Part shown: positions 32,360 through 42,458 of the stretch, piece after piece
Layout of the letters: each line of letters begins with the position of its first letter
Position numbering within the stretch: the first letter of the stretch is position 1
Assembly (NCBI RefSeq): GCF_004798865.1
Contig: NW_025336088.1
Location: forward strand, 968,864 to 1,032,863
Source: Varanus komodoensis
Lineage: Eukaryota; Chordata; Lepidosauria; Squamata; Varanidae
DNA length: 64,000 nt
Direction of reading: 5' to 3'
Translations under genes and position numbers: made by a program
Notes under the pieces: model-generated
Databases searched by the model: none
What the model was told of the DNA's origin: nothing
What the model saw: the letters and a program-made list of their open reading frames with translations, nothing else

Positions 32360-33565
32360 GTACGTGGTAAGGTTCTTTGGCAGCTTTACTTTCTTGTGTG
32401 TGATCTGGGGGAAGCTTGATGTGCCTAGAAGTCTTGTTGAAATTGGAGGAATATATGGGAAAAACCCAATGCATTCATTTCAGTGTGTTGGACCCTGTTG
32501 ATGTGCAGTTGAGAGCAGCTGAGCAGGGCAAATGGCAACCTATATTCAACAGGTACTGAGTGTGTGGGGCAGGGAAGAATCACCTGACCTACTGTGGCCA
32601 GGTAAGCTTCTATGGCAGGTGTGTTTGGTCTCCTTTGTGCATTGTATAGTACACAGGGTGACTTCCTGCCTGGAGTTTCTCAAGTCATGTGTCCAAGACC
32701 TCCTATGTCCTCCTGTTCTGATACATTGTGATTTTTATCAAATTAGCTTTCAGTGGGTTGCACTTGTTTCTGAAACTTATGAAAAATGTGCACTTTTGAG
32801 TATATGATATAGCTTACATGTGTCTTTAGTACCCCCGTCTCTTAATGAGAAATTCTATTGGCTGACTCTCTCCTGCTCATGCACACTATTTTCCCTACAC
32901 AGAGGAGAGAGCACACTGGGCAAGCCACCATTTATGTCTTTCCACATGAGTTGGCCAAGTAAAGTGCCTTTTTAAAATCTCTTTTGCTTTTAAAGATGGT
33001 TGGCTCTTAGTGTCTTCCATAATGCCCATGCTAGCAGTGAAAAGGCAGAACCCCACTCTGAATTGGCAGTAAGCCAAGATGCTCATATGTGGCTTTTTGC
33101 CAGGCCGAGAGGGGCCATTGAGGCCAAGAAGAAGCCCCCCTCCTCAGTGCAGGTGGTCCAGTTGGCAGCATTTGTGTGCTCAGATACTCTGAATCCTCGC
33201 ATTCCATTTGCAAAGCCCCCCAAAACATGCAACAGATACACAGATTTTAGGAAAAGGCTTACAAATTCGAACCTGCAAAATGTCAAACTTCATCTAATTT
33301 TCAAAAGAAATAGGACATCTTAACAGATTTTAATCAAATGTATTGCCTTATGATATCCAAATTTACTTCCACTTACTGTGATATTGTACTATTAGTATAT
33401 TCTGTTCTAATATGGTATAGTTAATTTATTAAAGAATTTCAAAATCCAAAGCTGCACATTTTGAAAATATCTTTGTGCTGTTTTGATTTTCTAAATTCAA
33501 ACTCTGAAGACTATATAACATGTCAACAGAAATGCCTCACACACGGAAAACTGCAAAGTATTCCC

Positions 33566-36500
33566 TTGTTGTTGTTGTTGTTAGTCGCAAAGTCGTGTCC
33601 GACCCATCACAACCCCATGGACAACATTACTCCAGGCTTTCCTGTCCTCCACCATCCCCCGAAGTCCACTCAAACTCACACCAACTGCTTCAGTGACTCC
33701 ATCTAGCCACCTCATCCCCTGCCGTCCCCTTCTTCTTTTGCCATCTATTGTTCCCAGCATACGACTCTTCTCCAGGGAGTCCTTCCTTCTCATTAGGTGG
33801 CCAAAGTATTTGAGTTTCATCTTCAGGATCTGGCCTTCTAAAGAGCAGTCAGGGTTGATCTCCTCTAGGACTGACCGGTTTGATCGCCTTGTGGTCCAAG
33901 GGACTCGCAGGAGTCTCCGCCAGCACCACAATTCAAAGGCCTCAATTCTTTGGTGCTCAGCCTTCCTTATGCTCCAACTTTCACAGCCATACATTGCAAC
34001 TGGGAAAAACATAGCCTTGACTATACACACTTTGGTTGGCAGGGTGATGTCTCTGCTTTTAGTATGCTTTCTAGATTTGCCATAGCTTTCCTCCCTAGGA
34101 GCAAGTGTCTTTTAATTTCTTGGCTGCAGTCCCCATCTGCGGTGATCTTGGAGCCCAGGAAAATAAAATCTGTCACTACCTCCATTTCTTCCCCATCTAT
34201 TTTCCAGGAAGTGAGAGGACCGAATGCCATGATCTTAGTTTTCTTAATGTTGAGTTTCAAGCCTCCTTTTGCACTCTCCTCCTTCACTCGCATCAAGAGG
34301 CTCCTTAGTTCCTCTTCACTTTCTGCCATGAGAGTGGTATCATCTGCATATCTGAGGTTGTTGATATTTCTCCCAGCAAACTTAATTCCAACTGGTAATT
34401 CATCTAGCCCCGCCTTTCTCATGATGTGCTCTGCATATAAGTTAAATAGGCAGGGCGACAGTATACAGCCTTGTTGAACTCCTTTCTCAATTTTCAACCA
34501 ATCAGTGGTTCCGTGCCCAGTTCTCACTGTTGCTTCTTGACCCGCATATAGGTTTCTCAAGAGACAAATAAGATGGTCTGGTACTCCCATCTCTTTAAGA
34601 GCTTGCCACAATTTGTTGTGATCCACACAATCAAAGGCTTTAGCATAGTCAATGAAGCAGAAGTAGATGTTTTTCTGGAACTCCCTAGCCTTCTCCATGA
34701 TCCAGCGTATGTTGGCAATTTGATCTCTAGTTCCTCTCCCTCTTCAAAATCCTGCCTGTACTTCTGGTAGTTCTCAGTCCACATACTGCTGGAGCCTAGC
34801 TTGTAGGGTTTCGAGCATAACTTTGCTAGCATGTGAAATGAGTGCAATGGTGCGGTAGTTTGAACATTCTTTGGCATTGCCCTTCTTTGGGATGGGAATG
34901 TAAACTGACCTTTTCCAATCCTGTGGCCACTGCTTAGTTTCCAAATTTGCTGGCATATTGAGTGTAGCACTTTTACCCCATTGTCTTTTAAGATTTTGAA
35001 TAGCTCAGCTGGAAGACTGTCACCTCCACTATCTTTGTGGTTGCTCAGACTTCCTAAGGCCCAGTTGACTTCACATTCCAGGATGTCCGGCTCGAGGTCA
35101 GTGACCACCCCATCATGGTTATCAGGGATGTTAAGCTCTTTCTTTTATAGTTCCTCTGTGTAATCTTGCCATCTCTTCTTAATCTCTTCTGCCTCTGCTA
35201 GGTCCCTGCCATTTTGGTCCTTTATCATGCCCATCTTTGCATGAAACATTCCCTTCATATCTCCAATTTTCCTGAAGAGATCTCTGGTACTCCCTATTCT
35301 ATTGTTTTCTTCTATTTCTTTGCACTGTTCATTTAAGAAGGCATCTCTTCTAGCTATTCTCTGGAATTCTGCATTCAACTGGGGTATTTTTCCTTTTCTC
35401 CCTTGCCTTTCGCTTCCCTTCTTTCCTCAGCTATTTATAAAGCTTCCTCAGACAGCCATTTTGCTTTCTTGCATTTCTTTTTTTGGTGGGGATGGTTTTA
35501 GTTGCTACCTGTTGTACAAAGTTGCAAACCTCTGTCCATAGTTCTTCAGGCACTCTATCAGATCTAATTCCTTAAATCTATTTGTCACCTCTACTGTACA
35601 TTCATCAGGGATATGATTTAGGTCATACCTGAGTGGCCTAGTGCTTTTCCCTACTTTCTTCAATTTAAGCCTAAATTTTGCAACAAGAAGCTCATGATCT
35701 GAGCCACAGTCAGTTCTTGGTCTAGTTTTTACTGACTGTGTGGAGCTTCTCCATCTTTGGCTGCAGAGCACATATTCAATCCGATTTCTGTGTTGCCCGT
35801 CTGGTGATGTCCATGTGTAGAGTCATCTCTTGGGTTGTTGGAAAAAGTGTTTGCTATGACCATCGTATTCTCTTGACAAAATTCTACCAGCCTGTGCCCT
35901 GCTTCATTTTGTACTCCAAGGCCAAACTTGCCTGTTATTCCAGTTATCTTTTGGCTTCCTACTTTAGCATTCTAATCCCCCATGATAATAAGGACATCAT
36001 TTTTTGGTGTTAATTCTAGAAGGTGTTGTAGGCCTTCATAGAACTGGTCAACTTCAGCCTCTTCAGCACCAGTGGTTGGGGCATAGACTTGGACTACTAT
36101 GATGTTGAATGGTTTGCCTTGGATTCGAACTGAGATCATTCTGTCATTTTGCAGATTGTATCCCAGTACTGCTTTTCCTACTCTTTTATTGACTATGAAG
36201 GCTACTCCATTTCTTCTGAGGGATTCTTGCCTGCAGTAGTATACCTGATGGTCATCTGATTTAAATTCACCCATTCCTGTCCATTTTAGTTCACTGATTC
36301 CTAAGATGTCAATGGTCAGTCTTGTCATCTCTTGTTTGACCACATCCAGCTTTCTTTGATTCATGGATCTTACATTCCAGGTTCCTATGAGTATAGATCT
36401 TTACAGCATCAGACTCTCCTTTCACCACCAGATACATCTGCAACTGAGTGTCCTTTTGGCTTTGACCCAATCGCTTCATTCTTTCTGGCGCTATTAGTAC

Positions 36501-36772
36501 TAGCCCTCTGTCTTCCCCAGTAGCATATTGGACACCTTCCGACCTGAGGGGCTGATCTTCTATTGTCATATCTTTTTGCCTTTTGGTACTGTCCATGGAG
36601 TTTTCATGGCAAAGATACTGGAGTGGGTTGCCATTTCCTTCTCCAGTGGATCACGTTTTGTCAGAGCTCTCTGCTCTGACCTGTCCGTCTTGGGTCCTGC
36701 ATGGCATAGCTCATAGCTTCATTGAGCTACACAAGCCACTTCGCCACGACAAGGCAGTGATCCATGAAGGAG
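33566..36772 (-). mobile_element. Near full-length RTE-BovB LINE
   Basis: 3207 bp, minus strand, 5' end at 36772 and a TTG/CAA tail at 33566. It is flanked by a 10-bp duplication matching at 8 of 10 positions: AAGTATTCCC at 33556-33565 and AAGTGTTCTC at 36773-36782. Parts on the minus strand: APE-type endonuclease (36364-35972; ILGISELKW, then IIVVQVYAPTTGA, then DVLIIMGD), linker and pre-RT (35771-34557), RT (34698-34021; FIDYAKAFDCVDHNKLWQAL, GVQQGCILSPCLFNLYAEH, LRYADDTTLMAES) and C-terminal part (34030-33581; MYGCESWSIRKAE). The ORF is split over about six frames by frameshifts and stops, so it is not active, but the YADD box is intact. It sits in the intron between two exons that together encode one EF-hand unit. 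Confidence 0.95.
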
Positions 36773-36987
36773 AAGTGTTCTCTACTCCTCCAAATAAGGA
36801 AATTTAGAAAATTCAAATTCTTTTTTCCAAAATTCAGATTTTAGAATGTAGCTTTTACATAGAAATCTGAAATTAAATGGTCTGAACGGGAATCCTTTGA
36901 GACAGGTAGGTGTACAAAATTGGGTTCAGCTGCAATATGTGAACACATATTTCATGCCAACTTACTCTGTGTCTCACTTTCTTACAG

Positions 36988-37059
36988 GATCTGGTACTCT
37001 GAATTTCTATGAATTCTTGAAAGTCCTGGATAAAACGTCACCCTTCGCTGAGACAGAGG
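36988..37059 (+). CDS. EFCAB13: EFCAB13-like, cassette 1: EF-hand exon 2 (72 nt)
   Basis: Acceptor CACTTTCTTACAG, donor GAGG|GTATGA, phase 1 in and out. Joined to the exon at 32216 it gives the loop NVDGSGTLNFYE. It has Asn, Asp, Ser, Gly, Thr and Glu at positions 1, 3, 5, 6, 7 and 12, the most complete EF-hand loop in the window and the best candidate for real calcium binding. The exon continues KVLDKTSPFAETE. The intron that splits this loop is 4.6 kb, mostly because of the BovB insertion. Confidence 0.85.
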
Positions 37060-39385
37060 GTATGAGGAGGGAAACATGGTTTTGGGGAGGAGAGATAGCT
37101 GCATTCTTAATGTTGGGCTGCATCCTCCTTTTTCTCAAAGACTCATATGATTGGAAGGAGCTATTTAGGAAAACAACTATACCACTTTCCTTGCAGACCA
37201 CCACGCTAAACTGTAGCCATCCATCTTCTCTTCCTTGCACATCCTCCCTCTTTGCTACCAGTACAGCAACCCTTTCTCTTTCCCGTAGCAGGTTAGTTGG
37301 CTAGCCCTTCTGAGGACACACTGTCCTCTTAACTTACAGGGAATCCTTGACTTCCTCCACCAAACTCCGCTGTGAAAGTGACCCTGTTAGTACTTGGTTT
37401 GTTTCTTCCCTGGGAATGGTTGGCTTGTGTATTTTCTGGACCTCAATGGGATGCAGTCCTCCTATCACACATGATGAGCAGTCAAGCAGCTGTTTCAGGA
37501 CCCAATCTGAGTGCACAGCTTCTTAGGTTCACTCTTTTGTTGTGCCTGCAGTTGTGGAATTCCTCATCTTCCGCTTGTCGAGCGTCTTACAGAACTCCTT
37601 GTCTTTTCCACCTGCTAACCTCCACTGCCAAACTGCACTTAGCTTTCCCTGCTTTTTCTCTGTGTGTGTCTGTCCACACCTACTCATCAGCTGTTTCTCA
37701 TTTTCATTTCTCTTTACCTTAACCAAAAGATTTCATTTCAGGTTGTTTTTGTTTTCCCAAATATATACTAATTTAATATAGGTATCTGGAATTTATTTAT
37801 TTATTTATTGCAATTGTATTTCCAGCTCAGCAAACACAACTTGCGTTCTGCAAGCAGAAATATCTGCCCAGGGAATCCCACATTCCCTCAGTGCAAGTGA
37901 AGAGGAAACTCTGATGCACCCCACACTTCTGTCCTGTATATGAGCTTGAGTTGCCATCTGCTGGAGCACTGGCCACAGTTAAGATGTGATTTGATGTTGG
38001 ACATAACTGGACTAATAATAAGGGTGCCCTTCACTATCTCTGTGTGAGAATGCAGCATTCTTGTGTTCTGGGAAGTACTTTGACATCCCTGAGTGGGTCA
38101 AGGCCACAAGCATAGATGTCAACAGCAGGCAACACAGCATCCTGGGCACCCTTGGTGCCTACCAGCCAAGACACTCAAGTACTCCAGCACTGGGTATTCT
38201 CCAAGCCCCACACTGCCTAACTCACCTCTGTACTGCTGAAGCCCTAAATGGATGCTGTAAATTATCAATCTGGTCCCTGTCTGATGTCTTCCTCTTTAAC
38301 TATTCTGTGGTGCAAAAGTGAGGTTAGCAGGTGGGGATTGTGACTAGGGGCTGGGAAAGGTGTGTGTGTGGGGGGAAGAGTGAAGAAGGTGTATGCACAT
38401 ACACAAAAGCAGGGACTGCAGCAGGCAGAGATTGAAAATAGAGATTCCAGGAAGGGTGGAGGCAAACATTAAGAGATTCCTGGCAAGCAGAGAAAGAATC
38501 CAGGCAAGGGAGCAAAAATTAGAATCCCTGCTCCAAGTATAAATCTTTCTGCAGGACCAGGAAAAAAATTACAGCTTTTTCCTCAGGACCAGAAAGGGTT
38601 CCTATCCCAGCTGCGTGTGTGTTTGATGCTCCATTTATCCACACATAAGAGAAATTAATCTGAAAACATGGCTGCTGCTGCAGCTAATATGACTTCCACC
38701 CTCTCTCTCTTCCTGCTAGCCCCTTCCCTCTAATTGTCTCCAGTCCTTTTCTCTTTTTGCCACCCCGCCCTCTGGGCTCTCCATTCCCCCATGCAAGGTG
38801 CTGGCGGCAGCTCTGCAAGGCCTTTCTGGCACTCCCACTCTGGGTCACATGGTGTCAGCCGGCCTGCCCTCCCCCACAGTTCCCCCTCCCCATTCTAAGG
38901 CTGCTGCAGCAGCAGCTCTGTGAGGCCTCTTTGGCTTCTCTCCAGTTCAGCTGGTGTTATTCCAGCTGGCCACCTGACCAGCTCGCCTCCCTCCGGCTTC
39001 TACACTCTTCTGATGGAAGTTCTGTGGGCCTTTGGGGCACTCCCCGCTGTGCTCCAGCTCACACCAGTAAATGTTCCTCAGTAGAAGCTGAATGCCTTGG
39101 CCCTGGCATGCTTGCACCCTCCACACTTCAGTATCACTGCTGCCATCTCTCCTCTTTTTCTCAGTTGTCCCACAACAACCAAATGTATGGAATCATTACT
39201 CTTCTGCCAGAGTGGTTTGATGAGTTAGTTGGCAGATGGAATTTGGCCAAGGGGCTCTTTGTACCCCTCTTTTTTTAAAGGTTTGGCAAACGAACATGGT
39301 TAGAGATTATTTTCTTTTCCTGCCTAATTCTTGCCCACTGGAACATGGTTGTTTTCATCCTCCCTCTCTTCTTTCCTTCCTGTAG

Positions 39386-39529
39386 CTTTCCAAAATACCC
39401 TTCGGGTTTTCAAAAAGATAAAGAATGGCACAGTGACTGTTGATGAATTGAAACCTGTCCTAACAGACCTGGGAGTTAATCTGAGCTCTGAAAATATACA
39501 GCAGACACTGGGATGCGTGCACATTAACA
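39386..39529 (+). CDS. EFCAB13: EFCAB13-like, cassette 1: EF-hand exon 3 (144 nt)
   Basis: Acceptor CTTTCCTTCCTGTAG, donor AACA|GTGAGT, phase 1 in and out, 48 codons. It reads AFQNTLRVFKKIKNGTVTVD, then ELKPVLTDLGVNLSS and ENIQQTLGCVHIN. The first loop, KKIKNGTVTVDE, keeps Asn-Gly at positions 5-6 and Glu at 12 but has Lys and Ile where the first two acidic ligands should be. Its cassette 2 paralogue is 55626-55769 (ALQNAQEVFRKIK, ELEPILACLGVTLS). Confidence 0.88.
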
Positions 39530-40128
39530 GTGAGTATCTCCACGCATGACATGAAATTGGGTTGCATGGCCCATTAGGAAGTATATCAGCATTGACACTG
39601 GGCTGGAAAACTGACCCAAACAAGACTTGGGGAAGTTTGTGAATTTTGTGAATTTTCTTTATAAAGCCCACATGAAGAGAAAAATAGTACACAGCTTTAC
39701 TTAACACAGTTTTACAGACATTTCTCCTAATATAATGTACTGTTCAGTATTTTAAATATTTCCTAAGTATATATTTTTCTACACATTGCTTGATTAAAGA
39801 AGTGCTTTGTGGGATTTGTAGAAGTGTGCATTTCAAAGCATAACTGAATCCTGGTTTGCATATCAGTTCAGGAGAGTGAACTCAGATAAGTCTGCATTTA
39901 GATCTGAACCAAATGGGATGCATGCACATTGAGTTCAGTGGGACTTATTCCCAGTCAAGTGTGTCTCGAACTGAACATACAACTACACTGTAAATGTTCC
40001 TGCTTGAGCTACTCCGATTCCAGTTTTGAGTGTAAAGGCCAGAACTAAAACTTTGAATTATGAATGGAAGCCAACTGGGGGCTACTGAAGTTGCTTAGAT
40101 GCATGACCATTACTTTTTTCTGTGGCAG

Positions 40129-40200
40129 AGAATGGAAAAGTGGACCTTTTAGAATTCCTACTGGCTTCAAGGAAACTGCAGAGTAGCCTTGAGGAAGAAG
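40129..40200 (+). CDS. EFCAB13: EFCAB13-like, cassette 1: EF-hand exon 4 (72 nt)
   Basis: Acceptor TTTTTTCTGTGGCAG, donor GAAG|GTGAGT, phase 1 in and out. With the previous exon it forms the loop HINKNGKVDLLE followed by FLLASRKLQSSLEEE. Positions 3, 5, 9 and 12 have ligand-capable residues, but position 1 is His, so calcium affinity is doubtful. Paralogue: 57334-57405 (DGKVNILTFLLTVRG). Confidence 0.87.
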
Positions 40201-40249
40201 GTGAGTTGCTTGATGATTCCTAACCAGGCAAGAACTGGCTATTGCAATG

Positions 40250-40310
40250 GCTTATTTAATTTATTTATTAAATTTCTACCCCGCCCATTAGCTAAATGAC
40301 TCTCTGGGCA
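40250..40310 (-). mobile_element. LINE 3' tail remnant
   Basis: TTTAATTTATTTATTAAATT followed by CTACCCCGCCCATTAGCTAA is the reverse complement of an L2/CR1-like end. It is very short. Confidence 0.45.
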
Positions 40311-40844
40311 ATCTATGCTGCCTCAGTTTTGCAGTTACATTAGAATCTATGAATGAAGGCCACCTGCTGGCAACGGTAGGCACAAATAGGATATCCAGCC
40401 CCTCTTCCATAGATTCTGAATCTGATACATATTTTCATTATTTGATTTATATGGAAACTCTTTCCTAGGTCTGTACATACCTACTTTCCACTTACTTTCC
40501 ATTAACTGTTGTACTGAGTAGCATTTTTAAAAACATCAAAGTAGGTGTTATAAAAACTTCAATAATAACGTTCCCCATTCCGTTGCAAAAATAAACACCC
40601 ACTTTTCTTCATATGTGAAAATGGAGGCTTTCATCATATGATCTGTTAATTTAAGTAAGTTCACAGAAGGAAAGTTTCCCATCCCCCGCTCTGAAAAAAA
40701 CCTCTTTTGAGGGCTTGGAAGCCTTCCTGGACAATGAGATTTAGAGTGTGGGGACCTATTGCCAGAGGGAAGAAACTGCCCAAAATTGGATGAGGTGAGT
40801 CCTTCTTTTGTACTGCTGCCCTCTACCAGACAGTTAAGAAGTCC

Positions 40845-41455
40845 CCCCCCTTATTTTATTTTTACAGAAAAAATCATAATTACAATGCATCACAACAATA
40901 ATAATATAACAAAAACACAATAATAAAAAGGTAAATAATAAAGTGCCCCCACCACCCCGGAGACCAATACTACCACCATGCACATACTATAACAATTAAT
41001 AATAGATAATATACTTCAATTAATTCCATATCCCCTCCAAAAGTTCTTATAATCTTGACTGGGTTTACAGCCTTTGCCTTCTATCAGTACTGCTTTTACA
41101 AAATCTTCCCATATTTCATTATATTTATTTGCTTTCATTAACCCTCTTTTAATTTTTATTTCTGTCATAAGTTTATCATTAATTACCATGTTCCATATTT
41201 CATTATACCATTCATACCTTTGCAAAGCCCAATTCTGTTTCCAATATTTAACTATCACTAGCCTAACTGCCATTATCAAACTTACAATCAATTCTTTCTT
41301 AGCTTCATTTATATCTTGTTTTTCTATCAACAGTAATAACACCATTCTTGGTGACATTTCTAAGTCTATATTTAAAATTTCTCCAATTTCCTTAAATACC
41401 ATAATCCAAATCTTTTGTATATTTTCACAATCCCACCACCCGGACAGTTAAGAAG
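40845..41455 (-). mobile_element. Truncated L1 LINE, ORF2 C-terminus and 3' UTR
   Basis: On the minus strand, 41402-41016 reads AVRLVIVKYWKQNWALQRYE, WYNEIWNMVINDKLMTEIKI and RGLMKANKYNEIWEDFVKAV, the squamate L1 ORF2 C-terminal pattern. It is followed leftward by an A/T-rich 3' UTR ending near 40850. The 5' part is missing. Confidence 0.8.
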
Positions 41456-41754
41456 CTGGCAGACTCCTCCACATTAATCATGTGGTGAATTGGGTGTCTA
41501 TGCATCCACAAGAAGTGTGGCATCTGGGAAGCAGGAGCTGGCAGTCACCATGATCAGCAGACACAGAGGGCAAAAGAGGGACTGCTGAGAGAGGGACTGA
41601 GATATCCCACAGTTTCATTAAACAATACTGTTCTAGTTGGTCCCATAAAGGAGACATGGAGCTATCATGATGACAGATATTTGGGTAGGAACCATACTAC
41701 GATTCCTGTCAAGGAGGGATGCTATTGAAGTTAGATGATGTTACCCATTATGCC

Positions 41755-41860
41755 AGGGGTAGGAAACCTTTTCCAGTCCAAGGGCCAAATTCCATCCTGG
41801 GAATCATGTTGTGGGGAGGCATTCCATCTGTGAGCAAGACTTGCTTATGAATTTAAATGA
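41755..41860 (+). repeat. Possible hAT-like repeat end
   Basis: CAGGGGTAGGAAACCTTTTC followed by 'CAGTCCAAGGGCCAAATTCC' resembles the CAGGGGTAGGCAACC start common in amniote hAT-derived repeats. No right end was found. Confidence 0.3.
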
Positions 41861-42098
41861 TAATTAGCTGATTCTAATCCTATATGCAGTTGGATGCCAT
41901 TTTTACTTTGAAAATTTTTGTTTGTTCATGCTTCCAACAAAGGCATTATGTTTCTTGCCATGCAGAGCAGACTTAAAGTCAAAGGGTTGCTGGGGATCAG
42001 ACATATATTGCGCTGCAGCATTTTTTAAATGGATTTCCTTCTTGTTACTGAACTTCAGATAGAAAACCTGACCCAGGGTCCTTTGCTTCTTCTGACAG

Positions 42099-42458
42099 CA
42101 TTCCAGGATGAGTATACCACTTCAGGAAGGAGGCCTTTTCAGGATGTAGTTGCGCTTGTCAATGCAGAATCTAGATGGAGAAGAAAGTACCAGAGCTATC
42201 TTGATGAGGAAATACCAAGCTCCACATCCCTGCTTGCCCTGCAGGCATGTCCAGGCTCACATGAAAAATCTTCTCTTGCCCAACCACAGAAAAGTGTATC
42301 CTGGAACTCTGACCAGGAAATCCTCAGCACTGTATCCCATGATGAAGAAGGGGGAGATAAGGGCCATGACTTCAAAGAAGCAAAAAAGTCCCACTCAGGC
42401 ATCATTGACCAAAGAAACCCCAGTGTTGTACCTTCCTTACATACTGCAGAAGAGGAAG
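42099..42458 (+). CDS. EFCAB13: EFCAB13-like, cassette 1: long hydrophilic exon (360 nt)
   Basis: Acceptor TTTGCTTCTTCTGACAG at 42098, donor GAGGAAG|GTAAGG at 42459, phase 1 in and out, 120 codons. It starts AFQDEYTTSGRRPFQDVVAL, which resembles the start of the cassette 2 counterpart 58372-58971 (DDYATSQDFAAVGDLETLL). It continues with a Ser/Glu/Lys-rich tail (DEEGGDKGHDFKEAKKSHSG). The open frame runs on past the donor to a TAG near 42540, so intron retention would end the protein there. The rejected acceptor at 42110 would bring in an immediate stop in this phase. Confidence 0.8.

Noticed and set aside
33581-36596. Minus-strand frames of 225, 183, 149 and 130 aa as host genes.
   Set aside because: All are parts of the BovB endonuclease and reverse transcriptase.
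41016-41402. 128-aa minus-strand open frame as a host gene.
   Set aside because: It is the L1 ORF2 C-terminus.
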